From Streptomyces sp. col6 (GTDB lineage Bacteria; Actinomycetota; Actinomycetes; Streptomycetales; Streptomycetaceae), in the NCBI RefSeq assembly GCF_008042035.1, contig NZ_RDBL01000006.1, positions 890,572 through 954,571 of the forward strand: a stretch of 64,000 bases of DNA. The letters run 5' to 3'. The notes under the pieces were generated by a model that had not been told where the DNA came from, did not search any database, and worked only from the letters and a program-made list of their open reading frames with translations. The position numbers were made by a program, and so were the translations under genes. Positions 23,575-32,498 of the stretch are shown here, piece after piece. Numbering within the stretch: position 1 is the stretch's first letter; each line of letters starts with the position of its first letter.

Positions 23575-24708
23575 TCAGAACTTGTTGCGCGGGGTGATGC
23601 CCAGCGACATGCCCGACAGGCCGCGCTGACGGCCGCTCAGCTTGCCCGCGATGGTGCGCAGCGCCTTGCCGGCGGGGGAGTCGGGGTCGGACAGCACGAC
23701 GGGCTTGCCCTCGTCGCCGCCCTCGCGCAGCCGTACGTCGATCGGGATGGCGCCCAGCACCGGCACCTCGGCGCCGACCGTCCGGGTCAGCCCCTCGGCG
23801 ACCTTGGCGCCGCCGCCCGAGCCGAAGACGTCGACCATCTCGTCGCAGTGCGGGCACGGCATGCCCGACATGTTCTCGACGACGCCGACGATCTTCTGGT
23901 GGGTCTGGACGGCGATGGAGCCGGCCCGCTCGGCGACCTCGGCGGCGGCCTGCTGCGGGGTCGTGACGACCAGGATCTCCGCGTTCGGCACCAGCTGGGC
24001 CACCGAGATCGCGATGTCACCGGTGCCCGGCGGCAGGTCGAGCAGCAGGACGTCCAGGTCGCCCCAGAACACGTCGGCCAGGAACTGCTGGAGCGCGCGG
24101 TGCAGCATCGGGCCGCGCCACACGACCGGGGCGTTGCCCGGGGTGAACATGCCGATGGAGATGACCTTCACGCCGTGCGAGGACGGCGGCATGATCATGT
24201 TCTCGACCTGGGTCGGCCGGCCGTCCACACCGAGCATCCGCGGCACGCTGTGACCGTAGATGTCCGCGTCCACGACACCGACCTTGAGCCCGTCCGCCGC
24301 CATCGCCGCGGCCAGGTTCACCGTCACCGAGGACTTGCCGACGCCGCCCTTGCCGGAGGCGACCGCGTACACCCGGGTCAGCGAGCCGGGCTTCGCGAAG
24401 GGCACCTCGCGCTCCGCCGTACCGCCGCGCAGCGACGCCGCGAGGTCCTTGCGCTGCTCGTCGCTCATGACGTCGAGGGTGACGTCGACCCGCGAGACGC
24501 CCTCGACGCGGGCCACCGCGTCGGTCACGTTCCGGGTGATGGTCTCGCGCATGGGACAGCCGGAGACGGTGAGGTACACCGTGACAGCGACCACACCGTC
24601 AGGATCGATGTCGACCGATTTTACCATGCCCAGCTCGGTGATCGGACGGTGGATCTCCGGGTCGTTCACTGTCGCCAGTGCCTCAAGCACCGCGTCTTCC
24701 GTAGCCAT
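23575..24708 (-). CDS. mrp: Mrp/NBP35-type iron-sulfur cluster carrier ATPase
   Basis: A 377-aa P-loop ATPase that binds and transfers Fe-S clusters. An N-terminal MIP18/DUF59 domain (residues 1-85, with GCPMRE) is followed by a deviant Walker A at about 118-125 (GKGGVGKSS), VVDADIYGHS, and LDLPPGTGDIAI. A CPHC motif (MPCPHC) bridges the dimer cluster. It matches Rv1229c. The ATG follows TACCAT by 7 bases, implying a leaderless transcript. It converges on the hypothetical gene. Confidence 0.93.
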   Translation of the reverse strand: MATEDAVLEALATVNDPEIHRPITELGMVKSVDIDPDGVVAVTVYLTVSGCPMRETITRNVTDAVARVEGVSRVDVTLDVMSDEQRKDLAASLRGGTAEREVPFAKPGSLTRVYAVASGKGGVGKSSVTVNLAAAMAADGLKVGVVDADIYGHSVPRMLGVDGRPTQVENMIMPPSSHGVKVISIGMFTPGNAPVVWRGPMLHRALQQFLADVFWGDLDVLLLDLPPGTGDIAISVAQLVPNAEILVVTTPQQAAAEVAERAGSIAVQTHQKIVGVVENMSGMPCPHCDEMVDVFGSGGGAKVAEGLTRTVGAEVPVLGAIPIDVRLREGGDEGKPVVLSDPDSPAGKALRTIAGKLSGRQRGLSGMSLGITPRNKF

Positions 24709-24715
24709 ACGGACG

Positions 24716-24733
24716 ATGGTACGGCGCCGTACC
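24716..24733. promoter_or_regulatory. mrp promoter -10 and adjacent 16-bp palindrome
   Basis: TACCAT (minus strand, 24716-24721) lies 7 bases from the mrp ATG. It overlaps the perfect palindrome GGTACGGCGCCGTACC (24718-24733). The overlap suggests a repressor site, possibly an Fe-S-responsive one, which is unproven. Confidence 0.5.
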
Positions 24734-24752
24734 GTACGCGTGGGTAGCCCCG

Positions 24753-25307
24753 TCAGCGGTCTTCGTCACTCTCGGCGGACAGCAGCGCCCGCCGGTCGTC
24801 CAGGTCCTTCACCAGGTCCTCCAGCTCGGAGCGGATCCAGTCCCGGGTCGCGACCTCGCCGAGGCCCATCCGCAGCGCCGCGATCTCCCTGGTCAGGTAC
24901 TCGGTGTCGGCGATGGAGCGCTCGTTCTGCTTGCGGTCCTGCTCGTGCGTGACCCGGTCCCGGTCGTCCTGCCGGTTCTGCGCGAGCAGGATCAGCGGGG
25001 CGGCGTACGAGGCCTGGAGCGAGAGCATCAGGGTCAGGAAGATGAAGGGGTACTCGTCGAAGCGCACGTTCGGCGGCGCGAAGATGTTCCACGCCACCCA
25101 CACGATGATGATCAGCGTCATCCAGACGATGAACCGGCCGGTGCCCAGGAAGCGCGCGATGCGCTCCGAGAACCGGCCGAACGCCTCCGGGTCGTACTCG
25201 GGCAGCAGCCTGCGGCGCGGGGCCTTCGGCTGGTCCAGGCGGTTCCTCGGCGTGCGGGTCAGCGCCGTCGAGCCGTTCGACGCGCGGGCGCGGTCCTCAC
25301 CGGTCAC
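24753..25307 (-). CDS. DUF1003 membrane protein
   Basis: A 184-aa protein with two adjacent membrane segments (FIVWMTLIIIVWVAWNIF and FIFLTLMLSLQASYAAPLILL) followed by a coiled, charged tail (RKQNERSIADTEYLTREI). The hairpin plus QNRQDDRDR is the DUF1003 signature. It matches Rv1231c in context. Its GTG overlaps the end of the MgtE_N/CBS gene by 11 bases, so the two are cotranslated. Function is unknown; the pairing suggests a role with magnesium transport. Confidence 0.85.
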   Translation of the reverse strand: MTGEDRARASNGSTALTRTPRNRLDQPKAPRRRLLPEYDPEAFGRFSERIARFLGTGRFIVWMTLIIIVWVAWNIFAPPNVRFDEYPFIFLTLMLSLQASYAAPLILLAQNRQDDRDRVTHEQDRKQNERSIADTEYLTREIAALRMGLGEVATRDWIRSELEDLVKDLDDRRALLSAESDEDR

Positions 25308-26571
25308 GAAGCACCCCCTCGCGGCCGTGGAAGTCGGTCTCCCGCCAGTCCTCCGGCAGCAGGTGGTCCAGCACGTCGTCGACGGTCACCGCACCGAGCA
25401 GCGACCCGCTCTCGTCCACCACCGGCACCGACACCAGGTTGTACGCCGCCAGGTAGCTGGTCACCACCGACAGCGGGGTGTCCGGCGGGAGCGGCACCAG
25501 ATCGCTGTCCAGGAGCGAGCTGACCAGGGTGAACGGGGGGTCCCGCAGCAGCCGCTGGAAGTGCACGGTGCCCAGGTACTTGCCCGTCGGCGTCTCGTCG
25601 GGCGACCGGCACACGTACACCTGCGCGGCGAGCGCCGGTGACAGGTCCGACTGACGAACCCGGGCGAGCGCGTCGGCGACCGTGGCGTCCGGGCGCAGGA
25701 TGACCGGCTCCGTCGTCATCAGGCCGCCCGCGGTGCGCTCCTCGTACGACATGAGCCGCCGCACGTCCGCCGCGTCGCCGGGGCGCATCAGCGTCAGCAG
25801 CCGTTCCTTGTCCTCCTCCGGCAGCTCGGAGAGCAGGTCGGCCGCGTCGTCCGGGTCCATCGCCTCCAGGACGTCCGCCGCGCGCTCCTCCTGGAGCTTG
25901 CCGATGATCTCCACCTGGTCGTCCTCGGGCAGCTCCTCCAGGACGTCGGCGAGCCGGTCGTCGTCCAGCGCGGCCGCGACCTCCGCCCGCCGCTTGGGCG
26001 TCAGATGGTGCAGGGCGTTGGCGACGTCGGCGGGGCGCAGCCGCTCGAAGGTCGCCACCAGGGACTCGGCGCCCTGGCCGTGCTCCTCCAGGGAGAACCC
26101 CGTCACCGCGGACCACTCGACGGTCAGCGTCTCGCCCTTGCGGCGCAGCGCCCCGCCCCGGCCCTTGCGGACGAAGTACTTGTCGATCTCCCAGTCCCGG
26201 CGGGCGGGCAGCTGCTGGATCGCCACGTCCAGGATGGTGACCTCCTCGTCCGTCTCCACCAGGCGCACCCGGCGGTCGAGGAACTCGCCGAGCACCAGGC
26301 GTTCGGTGGGCCGCTGCTCGAAGCGACGCATGTTGACCACGCCGGTGGTGATCACCTGCCCCGACTCGACGCCCGTCACCCGGGTCATCGGCAGGAAGAT
26401 CCGCCGTCGGCTCACCACCTCGACGACCATGCCCAGCAGCCGGGGAGGACGGCCGCCCACGCGCAGCATCGCGACCAGGTCGCGCACGCGGCCCACCTGG
26501 TCGCCGTTGGGATCGAAGACCGGCACACCCGACAGGTGCGAGACGAAGACCCGGGGCGTGACCGGTGTCAT
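25297..26571 (-). CDS. Soluble MgtE-N / CBS protein with PRC-barrel-like start
   Basis: A 424-aa protein without membrane segments. The N-terminal PRC-barrel-like part (about 1-120) contains VFVSHLSGVPVFDPNGDQVGRVRDLV. An MgtE N-terminal repeat domain follows (about 170-285: ALHHLTPKRRAEVAAALDDDRLADVLEELPEDDQ). A CBS pair ends it (about 290-410, with TTEPVILRPDATVADALARV). The Mg channel part of MgtE is absent, so it is a regulator or sensor rather than the channel. It matches Rv1232c. It is first of a two-gene unit with DUF1003, not far from corA. Confidence 0.88.
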   Translation of the reverse strand: MTPVTPRVFVSHLSGVPVFDPNGDQVGRVRDLVAMLRVGGRPPRLLGMVVEVVSRRRIFLPMTRVTGVESGQVITTGVVNMRRFEQRPTERLVLGEFLDRRVRLVETDEEVTILDVAIQQLPARRDWEIDKYFVRKGRGGALRRKGETLTVEWSAVTGFSLEEHGQGAESLVATFERLRPADVANALHHLTPKRRAEVAAALDDDRLADVLEELPEDDQVEIIGKLQEERAADVLEAMDPDDAADLLSELPEEDKERLLTLMRPGDAADVRRLMSYEERTAGGLMTTEPVILRPDATVADALARVRQSDLSPALAAQVYVCRSPDETPTGKYLGTVHFQRLLRDPPFTLVSSLLDSDLVPLPPDTPLSVVTSYLAAYNLVSVPVVDESGSLLGAVTVDDVLDHLLPEDWRETDFHGREGVLRDR

Positions 26572-26779
26572 CCCTGATCCTCCTCGCTGGACCCCCCGGA
26601 CCGTGCCCGGCCGCCCGCTTCCGACAGTTATTGCACTGTTATGACGTGATCAGGCTAGCCCGTGCGGTCGCGGACCGCCCCGGCGGACCGTCCGTACGGC
26701 TCTGGGTCCATTGGCGTAGGCCACCCGGGTACGCTGCCGTCTGCCACCCCCCACCATGGAGACGAGAGGCAGTGCGCCT

Positions 26780-27547
26780 GTGACCTCTTCCGCCCCGGCC
26801 GTCCGCGCCCGCCGCCGGACCGCGTCCCTCGCCCTCGTGCTCTGCGCGGGGCTGACCGCGGCCCTGACCGCGTGCGGGGGCGAGGACCCGGACCAGGGAA
26901 CCAACGGCGTCGGCAAGCTCTCGGCAGCGGAGATCGAGAAGAAGGCGCGGACCGCGGCGGACTCCGCCGACGCGGTGCACCTCGCCGGGACGCTGGTCAG
27001 CAAGGGCGGCACGTACAAGATCGACATGCGGCTCAGGAACAAGGGCGGCGCGGGCTCCGTCACCTCGAAGAACAGCACCTTCACGCTGCTGCGGATCGAT
27101 GACGAGCTCTACCTCAAGGCCGACGCCGGCTTCTGGAGCCACGACGAGGGCAAGGCGGACACGGGCGAGGACGGCGCGGCGGCCGCGGACAAGCTGGAGG
27201 ACAAGTACGTCAGGGTTCCCGAGGGCGACCCCACGTACAAGCAGCTCAGCGGCTTCACCGACAAGAAGGTGCTGCTCGGCGGGATGCTCACGCTGCACGG
27301 CGAGCTGACCAAGGGCGACCGCGACAAGGTCGCCGGGGTGCGCACCGTACGCATCATGGGCGGCGAGGGCACCGGCGGCGCGCTCGACGTGTCGCTGGAG
27401 GGCAAGCCGTATCCGCTGCGCTTCGCCCGGGGCGGCGGCGGGGGCGTGATCACGCTCGCCGACTGGGGCAAGGACTTCGCGCTGAAGGCCCCGTCCGAGG
27501 ACGAGACCGTCGACTACGGCAAGCAGCTCCCGAGGACGTCTTCCTAG
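26780..27547 (+). CDS. Secreted lipoprotein, LprG/LppX-like
   Basis: A 255-aa lipoprotein. After a basic N-region (APAVRARRRTAS) and hydrophobic stretch comes the lipobox LTACGG, with the Cys for lipidation. The mature part alternates beta-strands typical of the LolA/LprG-type fold that carries lipids (VHLAGTLVSKGGTYKIDMRL, LRIDDELYLKADAGFW, EGKPYPLRFARGG). A GTG start is chosen with GAGAGGC upstream. An in-frame ATG at 26756 is the alternative and adds 8 residues. It is divergent from the MgtE_N gene across 208 bases. The ligand is unknown. Confidence 0.78.
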   Translation: MTSSAPAVRARRRTASLALVLCAGLTAALTACGGEDPDQGTNGVGKLSAAEIEKKARTAADSADAVHLAGTLVSKGGTYKIDMRLRNKGGAGSVTSKNSTFTLLRIDDELYLKADAGFWSHDEGKADTGEDGAAAADKLEDKYVRVPEGDPTYKQLSGFTDKKVLLGGMLTLHGELTKGDRDKVAGVRTVRIMGGEGTGGALDVSLEGKPYPLRFARGGGGGVITLADWGKDFALKAPSEDETVDYGKQLPRTSS

Positions 27548-27604
27548 GGCGCGTCCGCGAAGTCCCGTCCGGCCGACGCCTGGCACACGCCCCAGCCGTG
27601 CCCG

Positions 27605-28120
27605 CTACGCGCGCAGCGAGCGCTTCAGGAGGCGCGGCAGGCCCGCCGGGACCGGCAGCCGGGTCGTCGCCGGAGTCGGCAGCGGCGCGGCCGCCCCGGA
27701 GGTGTCCGGCAGCTCGGTGCGCGCGTCGAGGGGCGTGAGCCGTACGACCCGGCACTCGCGCGCCCACCGCTCCGGCATCCGCTCCGCGTCCGGCGCGTTC
27801 AGCCGTTTGCCCTTCAGCTCGGCGACGGCGGCCTCCCACGCCTCGGAGTGCGGGGCGAGTACGGCCACCGCGGCCGACCAGGCGACGAGGCGGCCGCCCT
27901 TGTCCTTGCTGCGGACGGTCACCTCGGCGGTGGCCCCGTCGGTGAGACCGGCGGGCAGCGGCTGCTCGCCGGGGCCGTCGCCGACGAGGTGGGCGGCGCC
28001 CTCGTGCCATACGTGCCACAGTGCCCGCGCCGGACCGGTGCCGCGCACCCAGATGAGGCCCGACTTCTTCGTGGCCTCCTCGACGAGGGCCGGCCCGAGC
28101 AGCGTGTCAGCAGCAGTCAT
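27605..28120 (-). CDS. Conserved hypothetical protein, possible nucleotide/metabolite-binding
   Basis: A 171-aa protein starting MTAADTLLGPALVEEATKK. It has WVRGTGPARALWHVWHEGAAHLVG, then a beta-strand-rich middle (ATAEVTVRSKDKGGRLVAWSAAVAVL) and an Arg/Pro-rich tail. The N-terminal pattern looks like flavin-binding pyridoxamine-oxidase-like small proteins of actinobacteria, but I do not see a definite motif. It lies 35 bases after corA on the same strand, so it is probably cotranscribed. Function unknown. Confidence 0.65.
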   Translation of the reverse strand: MTAADTLLGPALVEEATKKSGLIWVRGTGPARALWHVWHEGAAHLVGDGPGEQPLPAGLTDGATAEVTVRSKDKGGRLVAWSAAVAVLAPHSEAWEAAVAELKGKRLNAPDAERMPERWARECRVVRLTPLDARTELPDTSGAAAPLPTPATTRLPVPAGLPRLLKRSLRA

Positions 28121-28155
28121 GGGGCAGAGCTTAGAACGTCCGTGAACGGGGAGCC

Positions 28156-29277
28156 TCAGAGCCAGCCGTTGCGCTTGAGCATGCGGTGGATGGAGAAGCA
28201 GACCACGCCGATGAAGCCCATCACCATCGGGTAGCCGTACGTCCAGCGCAGCTCCGGCATGTGCTTGAAGTTCATGCCGTAGACCCCGCAGATCATCGTC
28301 GGCACGGCCACGATCGCCGCCCAGGACGTGATCTTGCGCATGTCCTCGTTCTGAGCGACGGTCGCCTGCGCCAGGTTGGCCTGGAGGATGGAGTTCAGCA
28401 GCTCGTCGAAGCCGATGACCTCCTCCTGGACGCGTACGAGGTGGTCGGCGACGTCCCGGAAGTACTTCTGGATGTCCGGGTCGATCAGCCGCATCGGCCG
28501 CTCGCTCAGCAGCTGCATCGGACGCAGCAGCGGGGAGACGGCCCGCTTGAACTCCAGCACCTCGCGCTTGAGCTGGTAGATCCGTCCGGCGTCCGAGCCG
28601 CGCGAACTGCCCTTGTCCGGCGTGGAGAAGACCTCGATCTCCACCTCGTCGATGTCGTCCTGCACCGCGCCCGCCACCGCGATGTAGCCGTCGACGACGT
28701 GGTCGGCGATGGAGTGCAGCACCGCCGACGGGCCCTTCGCGAGCAGCTCCGGGTCGTCCTCCAGACGGTGGCGCAGGGCGCGCAGCGAGCCCTGGCCGCC
28801 GTGCCGCACGGTGATGACGAAGTCCCGGCCGGTGAAGCACATGACCTCGCCGGTCTCCACGACCTCGCTGGTCGCGGTCAGCTCGGCGTGCTCGACGTAG
28901 TGGATGGTCTTGAAGACGGTGAACAGCGTGTCGTCGTACCGCTCCAGCTTCGGGCGCTGGTGGGCGTGGACGGCGTCCTCCACGGCCAGCGGGTGCAGCC
29001 CGAACTCCCGGGCGATGCCCGCGAATTCCTCCTCGGTCGGCTCGTGCAGGCCGATCCAGGCGAACCCGCCGTCCTCGCGCACCCGGAGCATCGCCTCGCG
29101 CGGGGTGGCGCAGGTGCCCTCCACCTCGGCGAGGCGGCGGCCGTCGCGGTAGACCGCGCAGTCGACGACCGCGCTGGAGGCGGACGGGTCGCGGGTGGTG
29201 TCGTAGCTGTTGTGCAGGGCGGGGGTCTTGCGCAGGGACGGGCGCACCACGGCGCGCAGGTCACGGATCATCGACAT
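28156..29277 (-). CDS. corA: CorA-type magnesium/cobalt transporter
   Basis: A 373-aa divalent cation channel. A large N-terminal cytosolic domain (about 1-300) precedes two C-terminal membrane segments. The hallmark GMN lies in CGVYGMNFKHMPEL at the end of TM1. TM2 is YGYPMVMGFIGVVCFSI. The start is the ATG after AAGGAG. It matches Rv1239c. Together with the MgtE_N/CBS-DUF1003 pair it marks a magnesium-related neighbourhood. No M-box riboswitch was recognised upstream. Confidence 0.93.
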   Translation of the reverse strand: MSMIRDLRAVVRPSLRKTPALHNSYDTTRDPSASSAVVDCAVYRDGRRLAEVEGTCATPREAMLRVREDGGFAWIGLHEPTEEEFAGIAREFGLHPLAVEDAVHAHQRPKLERYDDTLFTVFKTIHYVEHAELTATSEVVETGEVMCFTGRDFVITVRHGGQGSLRALRHRLEDDPELLAKGPSAVLHSIADHVVDGYIAVAGAVQDDIDEVEIEVFSTPDKGSSRGSDAGRIYQLKREVLEFKRAVSPLLRPMQLLSERPMRLIDPDIQKYFRDVADHLVRVQEEVIGFDELLNSILQANLAQATVAQNEDMRKITSWAAIVAVPTMICGVYGMNFKHMPELRWTYGYPMVMGFIGVVCFSIHRMLKRNGWL

Positions 29278-29679
29278 GGCTGGCTCCTTCACGGAGGGCC
29301 GTCGTCGAGGGCCTGGAACAGCCCGGAATGGGGACGTGGTCTCACATCCGCAAAGCGGGCGGCACCGCGGCGGCACGATGACGGCGTTCGCTACAGACAG
29401 GCAAAAAGGTGTGCTCTTCCGCCGTGCGACATGCCGTGGCCTCGGCCGCGTGTCAGATCACGCGGAGAGGCGCCGAGCGGAGGAGCGGTTGGTACTGCAC
29501 GGTCGACTTGGATCCACCGCAGCCCCACCTCCTCCGGTCGGTCCCCCGTGGGGGATGACGTTGCGCCGGGACTGAGAGCGACGCTTCTGCGTGCTGTCCC
29601 GGCCGGCACCCCAGGCTAGCAGCCGGTACAGGGCCAATCCCTTACTTTGCCCGTTCCATACGCGTCCTATGCTCGCCGC
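29278..29679. other. Intergenic region between corA and the SUFU-like gene
   Basis: About 400 bases of divergent promoter space. The right end has TATGCT (29668-29673), 6 bases before the SUFU-like ATG. TTTGCC lies at 29646-29651 (16-base spacer). The rest shows no clear hairpin, repeat or small gene. Confidence 0.45.
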
Positions 29680-30315
29680 ATGGCAGAAATTCTTGCTCTG
29701 GTCGAGGCGCGTCTGCGGACGGCCCTGGGTGAACCGGACGCACGCGCGGCAGTGACGTTTCTCGGGACGGACCGGATCGAGGTACTCCGGTTCATCGACG
29801 GCGACCTCGTGCGGTACGCCACGCTCGGCATGTCCGCCCAGCCGATGTCCGACCCGACCGCCGTCCTGGCCGACCCGGTGAAGGGCCCGCGCGCCGAGCT
29901 GGTGCTCTCGGTACGGGGCGGGCTCGCCGACACCGACCAGGTGCTGCGCAAGCTCGCCGTGCTGGCGGCCTCGCCCCAGGTGGAGGGGCTGGTCGTGGCC
30001 CCGGGGGCCTCGCTGGACGTGGGCGAACCGCTGTGGCCGGGTGCGCCGTTCACCTCGGTGCTGGTCGCGGAGAGCGGGGGGCTGGTGGAGGACCTGGAGC
30101 TGGATGAAGCTGTGCTGCGCAGCGGCTCCGTGGGGGGTGGCGGTCGGGAGACGGGCGGGCCCCTGGAGCCGGTGCGCTTTCTGCCGCTGCTGCCGATGAC
30201 GCCCAACGAGGCCGCCTGGAAGCGGGTCCGGGGCGCGCAGGAACTCCAGGAGAAATGGCTGTCGCAGGGGACCGACCTGCGCGATCCCCTGCGGCATTCC
30301 GTGACGCTGGACTGA
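29680..30315 (+). CDS. Suppressor-of-fused-domain-like protein
   Basis: A 211-aa soluble protein. RYATLGMSAQPM, GPRAELVLSVRGG and VLRKLAVLAASPQVEGL fit the bacterial SUFU domain, and PLLPMTPNEAAWKRVRG is the characteristic C-terminal block. The domain occurs in polymorphic-toxin immunity and other contexts. Here it stands alone with no toxin neighbour. The ATG is 6 bases after a TATGCT -10, so it is likely leaderless. It converges with the MFS gene, leaving only 5 bases between stops. Function unknown. Confidence 0.78.
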   Translation: MAEILALVEARLRTALGEPDARAAVTFLGTDRIEVLRFIDGDLVRYATLGMSAQPMSDPTAVLADPVKGPRAELVLSVRGGLADTDQVLRKLAVLAASPQVEGLVVAPGASLDVGEPLWPGAPFTSVLVAESGGLVEDLELDEAVLRSGSVGGGGRETGGPLEPVRFLPLLPMTPNEAAWKRVRGAQELQEKWLSQGTDLRDPLRHSVTLD

Positions 30316-30320
30316 CGGCG

Positions 30321-31568
30321 TCAGTTGGCGAAGACCGTGACGCCGTCCTCCGTCGCGTGCTTCGGCTCCAGCTCCTCCGCCTCGTGGGTCAGCGCGGAGC
30401 GCCGGACCCAGACCACGACCGCGCCCAGCAGCGAGGCGACGGCGGCGACCACGAACGGGATGTGGATGTCGCTCCACTCCTCGATCTTCGGGGCCAGGTA
30501 GGGCGCCGCGGCGGCGGCGAACCAGCGCACGAAGTTGTAGCCCGCGCTGGCCACCGGGCGCGGCGCGTCCGAGACGCCGAGCGCCAGCTCCGTGTACACG
30601 GTGTTGTTCATGCCGATGAGGGCGCCGGAGACGATCGTGCAGACGATGGCCGTGGTGTGGCTGCCGTAGCCCAGGACGACGAGGTCGGCGGCGAGCAGCA
30701 CCAGGGAGGCGCCGAGCACCTTGAGCGAGCCGAACCGCTTCTGCAGCCGGGGCGCGACGAGCACCGAGAACACCGCGAGCAGCAGGCCCCAGGCGAAGAA
30801 GACGGCGCCGGACTTGTACGGCGTCATGTTCAGCACGAACGGGGTGAACGCCAGGATCGTGAAGAACGCGTAGTTGTAGAAGAACGCGGAGGCCGCGACG
30901 GAGGCGAGGCCGCCGTGTCCGAGCGCCTTGACCGGGTCGAGCAGTGACGTCTTGCGGGCGGGCTTCGGCTGCTCCTTCAGGAACGCCGTGATGCAGACGA
31001 AGCCGATCGCCATCAGCGCGGCCGTCCCGAAGAACGGGTAGCGCCAGCTGGCGTCACCCAGCAGGGCACCGAGCAGCGGTCCGCACGCCATACCGAGGCC
31101 GAGCGCCGACTCGTACAGCAGGATCGCCGCCGAGCTGCCGCCGGCTGCCGCGCCGACGATCACCGCGAGCGCGGTCGAGACGAACAGCGCGTTGCCGAGG
31201 CCCCAGCCGGCCCGGAAGCCGACCAGCTCGCCGACGGACGAGGAGGTGCCGGAGAGCGCCGCGAAGACCACCACCAGCGCGAGCCCGGCCAGCAGCGTCC
31301 TGCGGCCGCCGATGCGGCTGGAGACGAAGCCGGTCACCAGCATCGCGACGGCGGTGATCAGGAAGTACGAGGTGAAGAGCAGCGACACCTGGCTCGGCGT
31401 GGCCTCCAGGCCCTTGGCGATGGACGGCAGGATCGGGTCCACCAGGCCGATGCCCATGAACGCGACGACGGAAGCGCCCGCCGTGGCCCACACGGCCTTC
31501 GGCTGGCGCAGGATGCTGACCGGCTCCTGGTTGAACGGATCCTCTCCCGGTGCGGCCTCTGACGGCAT
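30321..31568 (-). CDS. MFS drug-resistance-type transporter
   Basis: A 415-aa 12-TM major facilitator. The N-terminal cytosolic tail is about 20 residues. The conserved loop after TM2 reads GFVSSRIGGRRTLL, and TM5 has the motif-C-like ALGLGMACGPLLGALLG of drug exporters. It resembles arabinose/multidrug exporters of the EmrD/Bcr type. GGAGAGGGAGAGG precedes the ATG. The upstream AT-rich region carries a strong promoter and inverted repeats, suggesting local repression, though no regulator gene is adjacent. The substrate is unknown. Confidence 0.85.
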   Translation of the reverse strand: MPSEAAPGEDPFNQEPVSILRQPKAVWATAGASVVAFMGIGLVDPILPSIAKGLEATPSQVSLLFTSYFLITAVAMLVTGFVSSRIGGRRTLLAGLALVVVFAALSGTSSSVGELVGFRAGWGLGNALFVSTALAVIVGAAAGGSSAAILLYESALGLGMACGPLLGALLGDASWRYPFFGTAALMAIGFVCITAFLKEQPKPARKTSLLDPVKALGHGGLASVAASAFFYNYAFFTILAFTPFVLNMTPYKSGAVFFAWGLLLAVFSVLVAPRLQKRFGSLKVLGASLVLLAADLVVLGYGSHTTAIVCTIVSGALIGMNNTVYTELALGVSDAPRPVASAGYNFVRWFAAAAAPYLAPKIEEWSDIHIPFVVAAVASLLGAVVVWVRRSALTHEAEELEPKHATEDGVTVFAN

Positions 31569-31597
31569 GGGGCCTCTCCCTCTCCACTGGATCGATG

Positions 31598-31640
31598 TGT
31601 TATGCACATAATAAGTTAGAGAACCTAATGAATGCAAGTT
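31598..31640 (-). promoter_or_regulatory. AT-rich promoter and operator for the MFS exporter
   Basis: On the minus strand, TTGCAT (31632-31637) and TATTAT (31608-31613) are spaced by 18 bases. The spacer contains the half-sites TTAG...CTAA, and a near-palindrome TTATGTGCATAA overlaps the -10. Very low GC for this genome and symmetrical half-sites suggest a MarR- or TetR-type operator. Confidence 0.6.
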
Positions 31641-31765
31641 ACATCTAAATCGGCCGATGGGGCCCCGGTGGCCCGGACGGTACCGGGGTAGAGGGTTCTG
31701 GGTGCGCGCCGCGCGAGGGTGATCGTCCTTGACGCGGTGACGGCCGGAGAGGACCGTTGGAAGCT

Positions 31766-32410
31766 ATGAGGGGCGAACCAAGTTGCCCGAAGTGCGGAGG
31801 CCGGGTCAGGGCACCCGGGCTCTTCGCCGACTCCTGGCAGTGCGATGTCCACGGCAGCGTGCATCCGCTCCAGCCGGTCGTCCCGCCGAGCGTCGAGGCG
31901 CTCGGCGTGGTGGTGCACCGCGCCCAGGTGCCCGTGTGGATGCCCTGGCCGCTGCCGGTGGGCTGGCTGTTCACGGGCGTGGCCTGCGCCGGAGACGACC
32001 GCACCGGCGGACGCGCCACCGCCGTCGCCTGCTCCGGACCCGGACCGCTCGGCGGCATGGGCGAGCTGCTGCTCGTGGCGGAGGAGCTGGGCGTCGGGCT
32101 CGGCGCGCGGTACGCCGGGATCGACGGGCCGGACCCGGGGCCCTCGCTGCGGGTGGACGGCCCCCCGGACTCCAAGGTGCTCGCCGCCGGCCGCCCCACG
32201 CCGCTCTGGCACGTCAAGGACGCCCCCGCCGACCGGGCCGTCTTCGCGGGCGAGGCGCGCGGACTGTGGCTCTGGGCCATCGTGTGGCCCGAGCAGTCCG
32301 GGCTCCTGATGTACGACGAGCTGGTGCTGACGGACCTGCGCGACGCCGGGGGAGAGGTCGACCTGGTGCCCTGCGGCGCGCTGACCCCCCGCCTGCTGAC
32401 GGGCCCCTGA
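31766..32410 (+). CDS. Zinc-ribbon-start conserved protein
   Basis: A 214-aa protein. An N-terminal Zn-ribbon-like knuckle (PSCPKCGG) is followed by WQCDVHGSVH, making a C-C-C-H set. Repeated Gly/Pro and Trp-rich segments follow (VWMPWPLPVGWLFTGVACAGDD), then a GELLLVAEELGVGLG helix. The ATG is preceded by GGAAGC; a TTG 9 bases upstream with GGAGAGG is an alternative. The C-terminal part resembles phosphotransacetylase-associated actinobacterial proteins, but no function is established. It may belong with the PHP gene 90 bases downstream. Confidence 0.72.
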   Translation: MRGEPSCPKCGGRVRAPGLFADSWQCDVHGSVHPLQPVVPPSVEALGVVVHRAQVPVWMPWPLPVGWLFTGVACAGDDRTGGRATAVACSGPGPLGGMGELLLVAEELGVGLGARYAGIDGPDPGPSLRVDGPPDSKVLAAGRPTPLWHVKDAPADRAVFAGEARGLWLWAIVWPEQSGLLMYDELVLTDLRDAGGEVDLVPCGALTPRLLTGP

Positions 32411-32498
32411 CGGGGCCTCTCGCACCGTCCGGATCAAGCCCGCGCGCCGGTTATCCTTGGGTGTCCCCCCGTCCGCCGTGAGCACTGGAGTCCGTGTC

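Noticed and set aside
28156..29679. Mg-sensing riboswitch before corA
   Set aside because: I cannot find a conserved M-box or a terminator pair in the 400-base gap.
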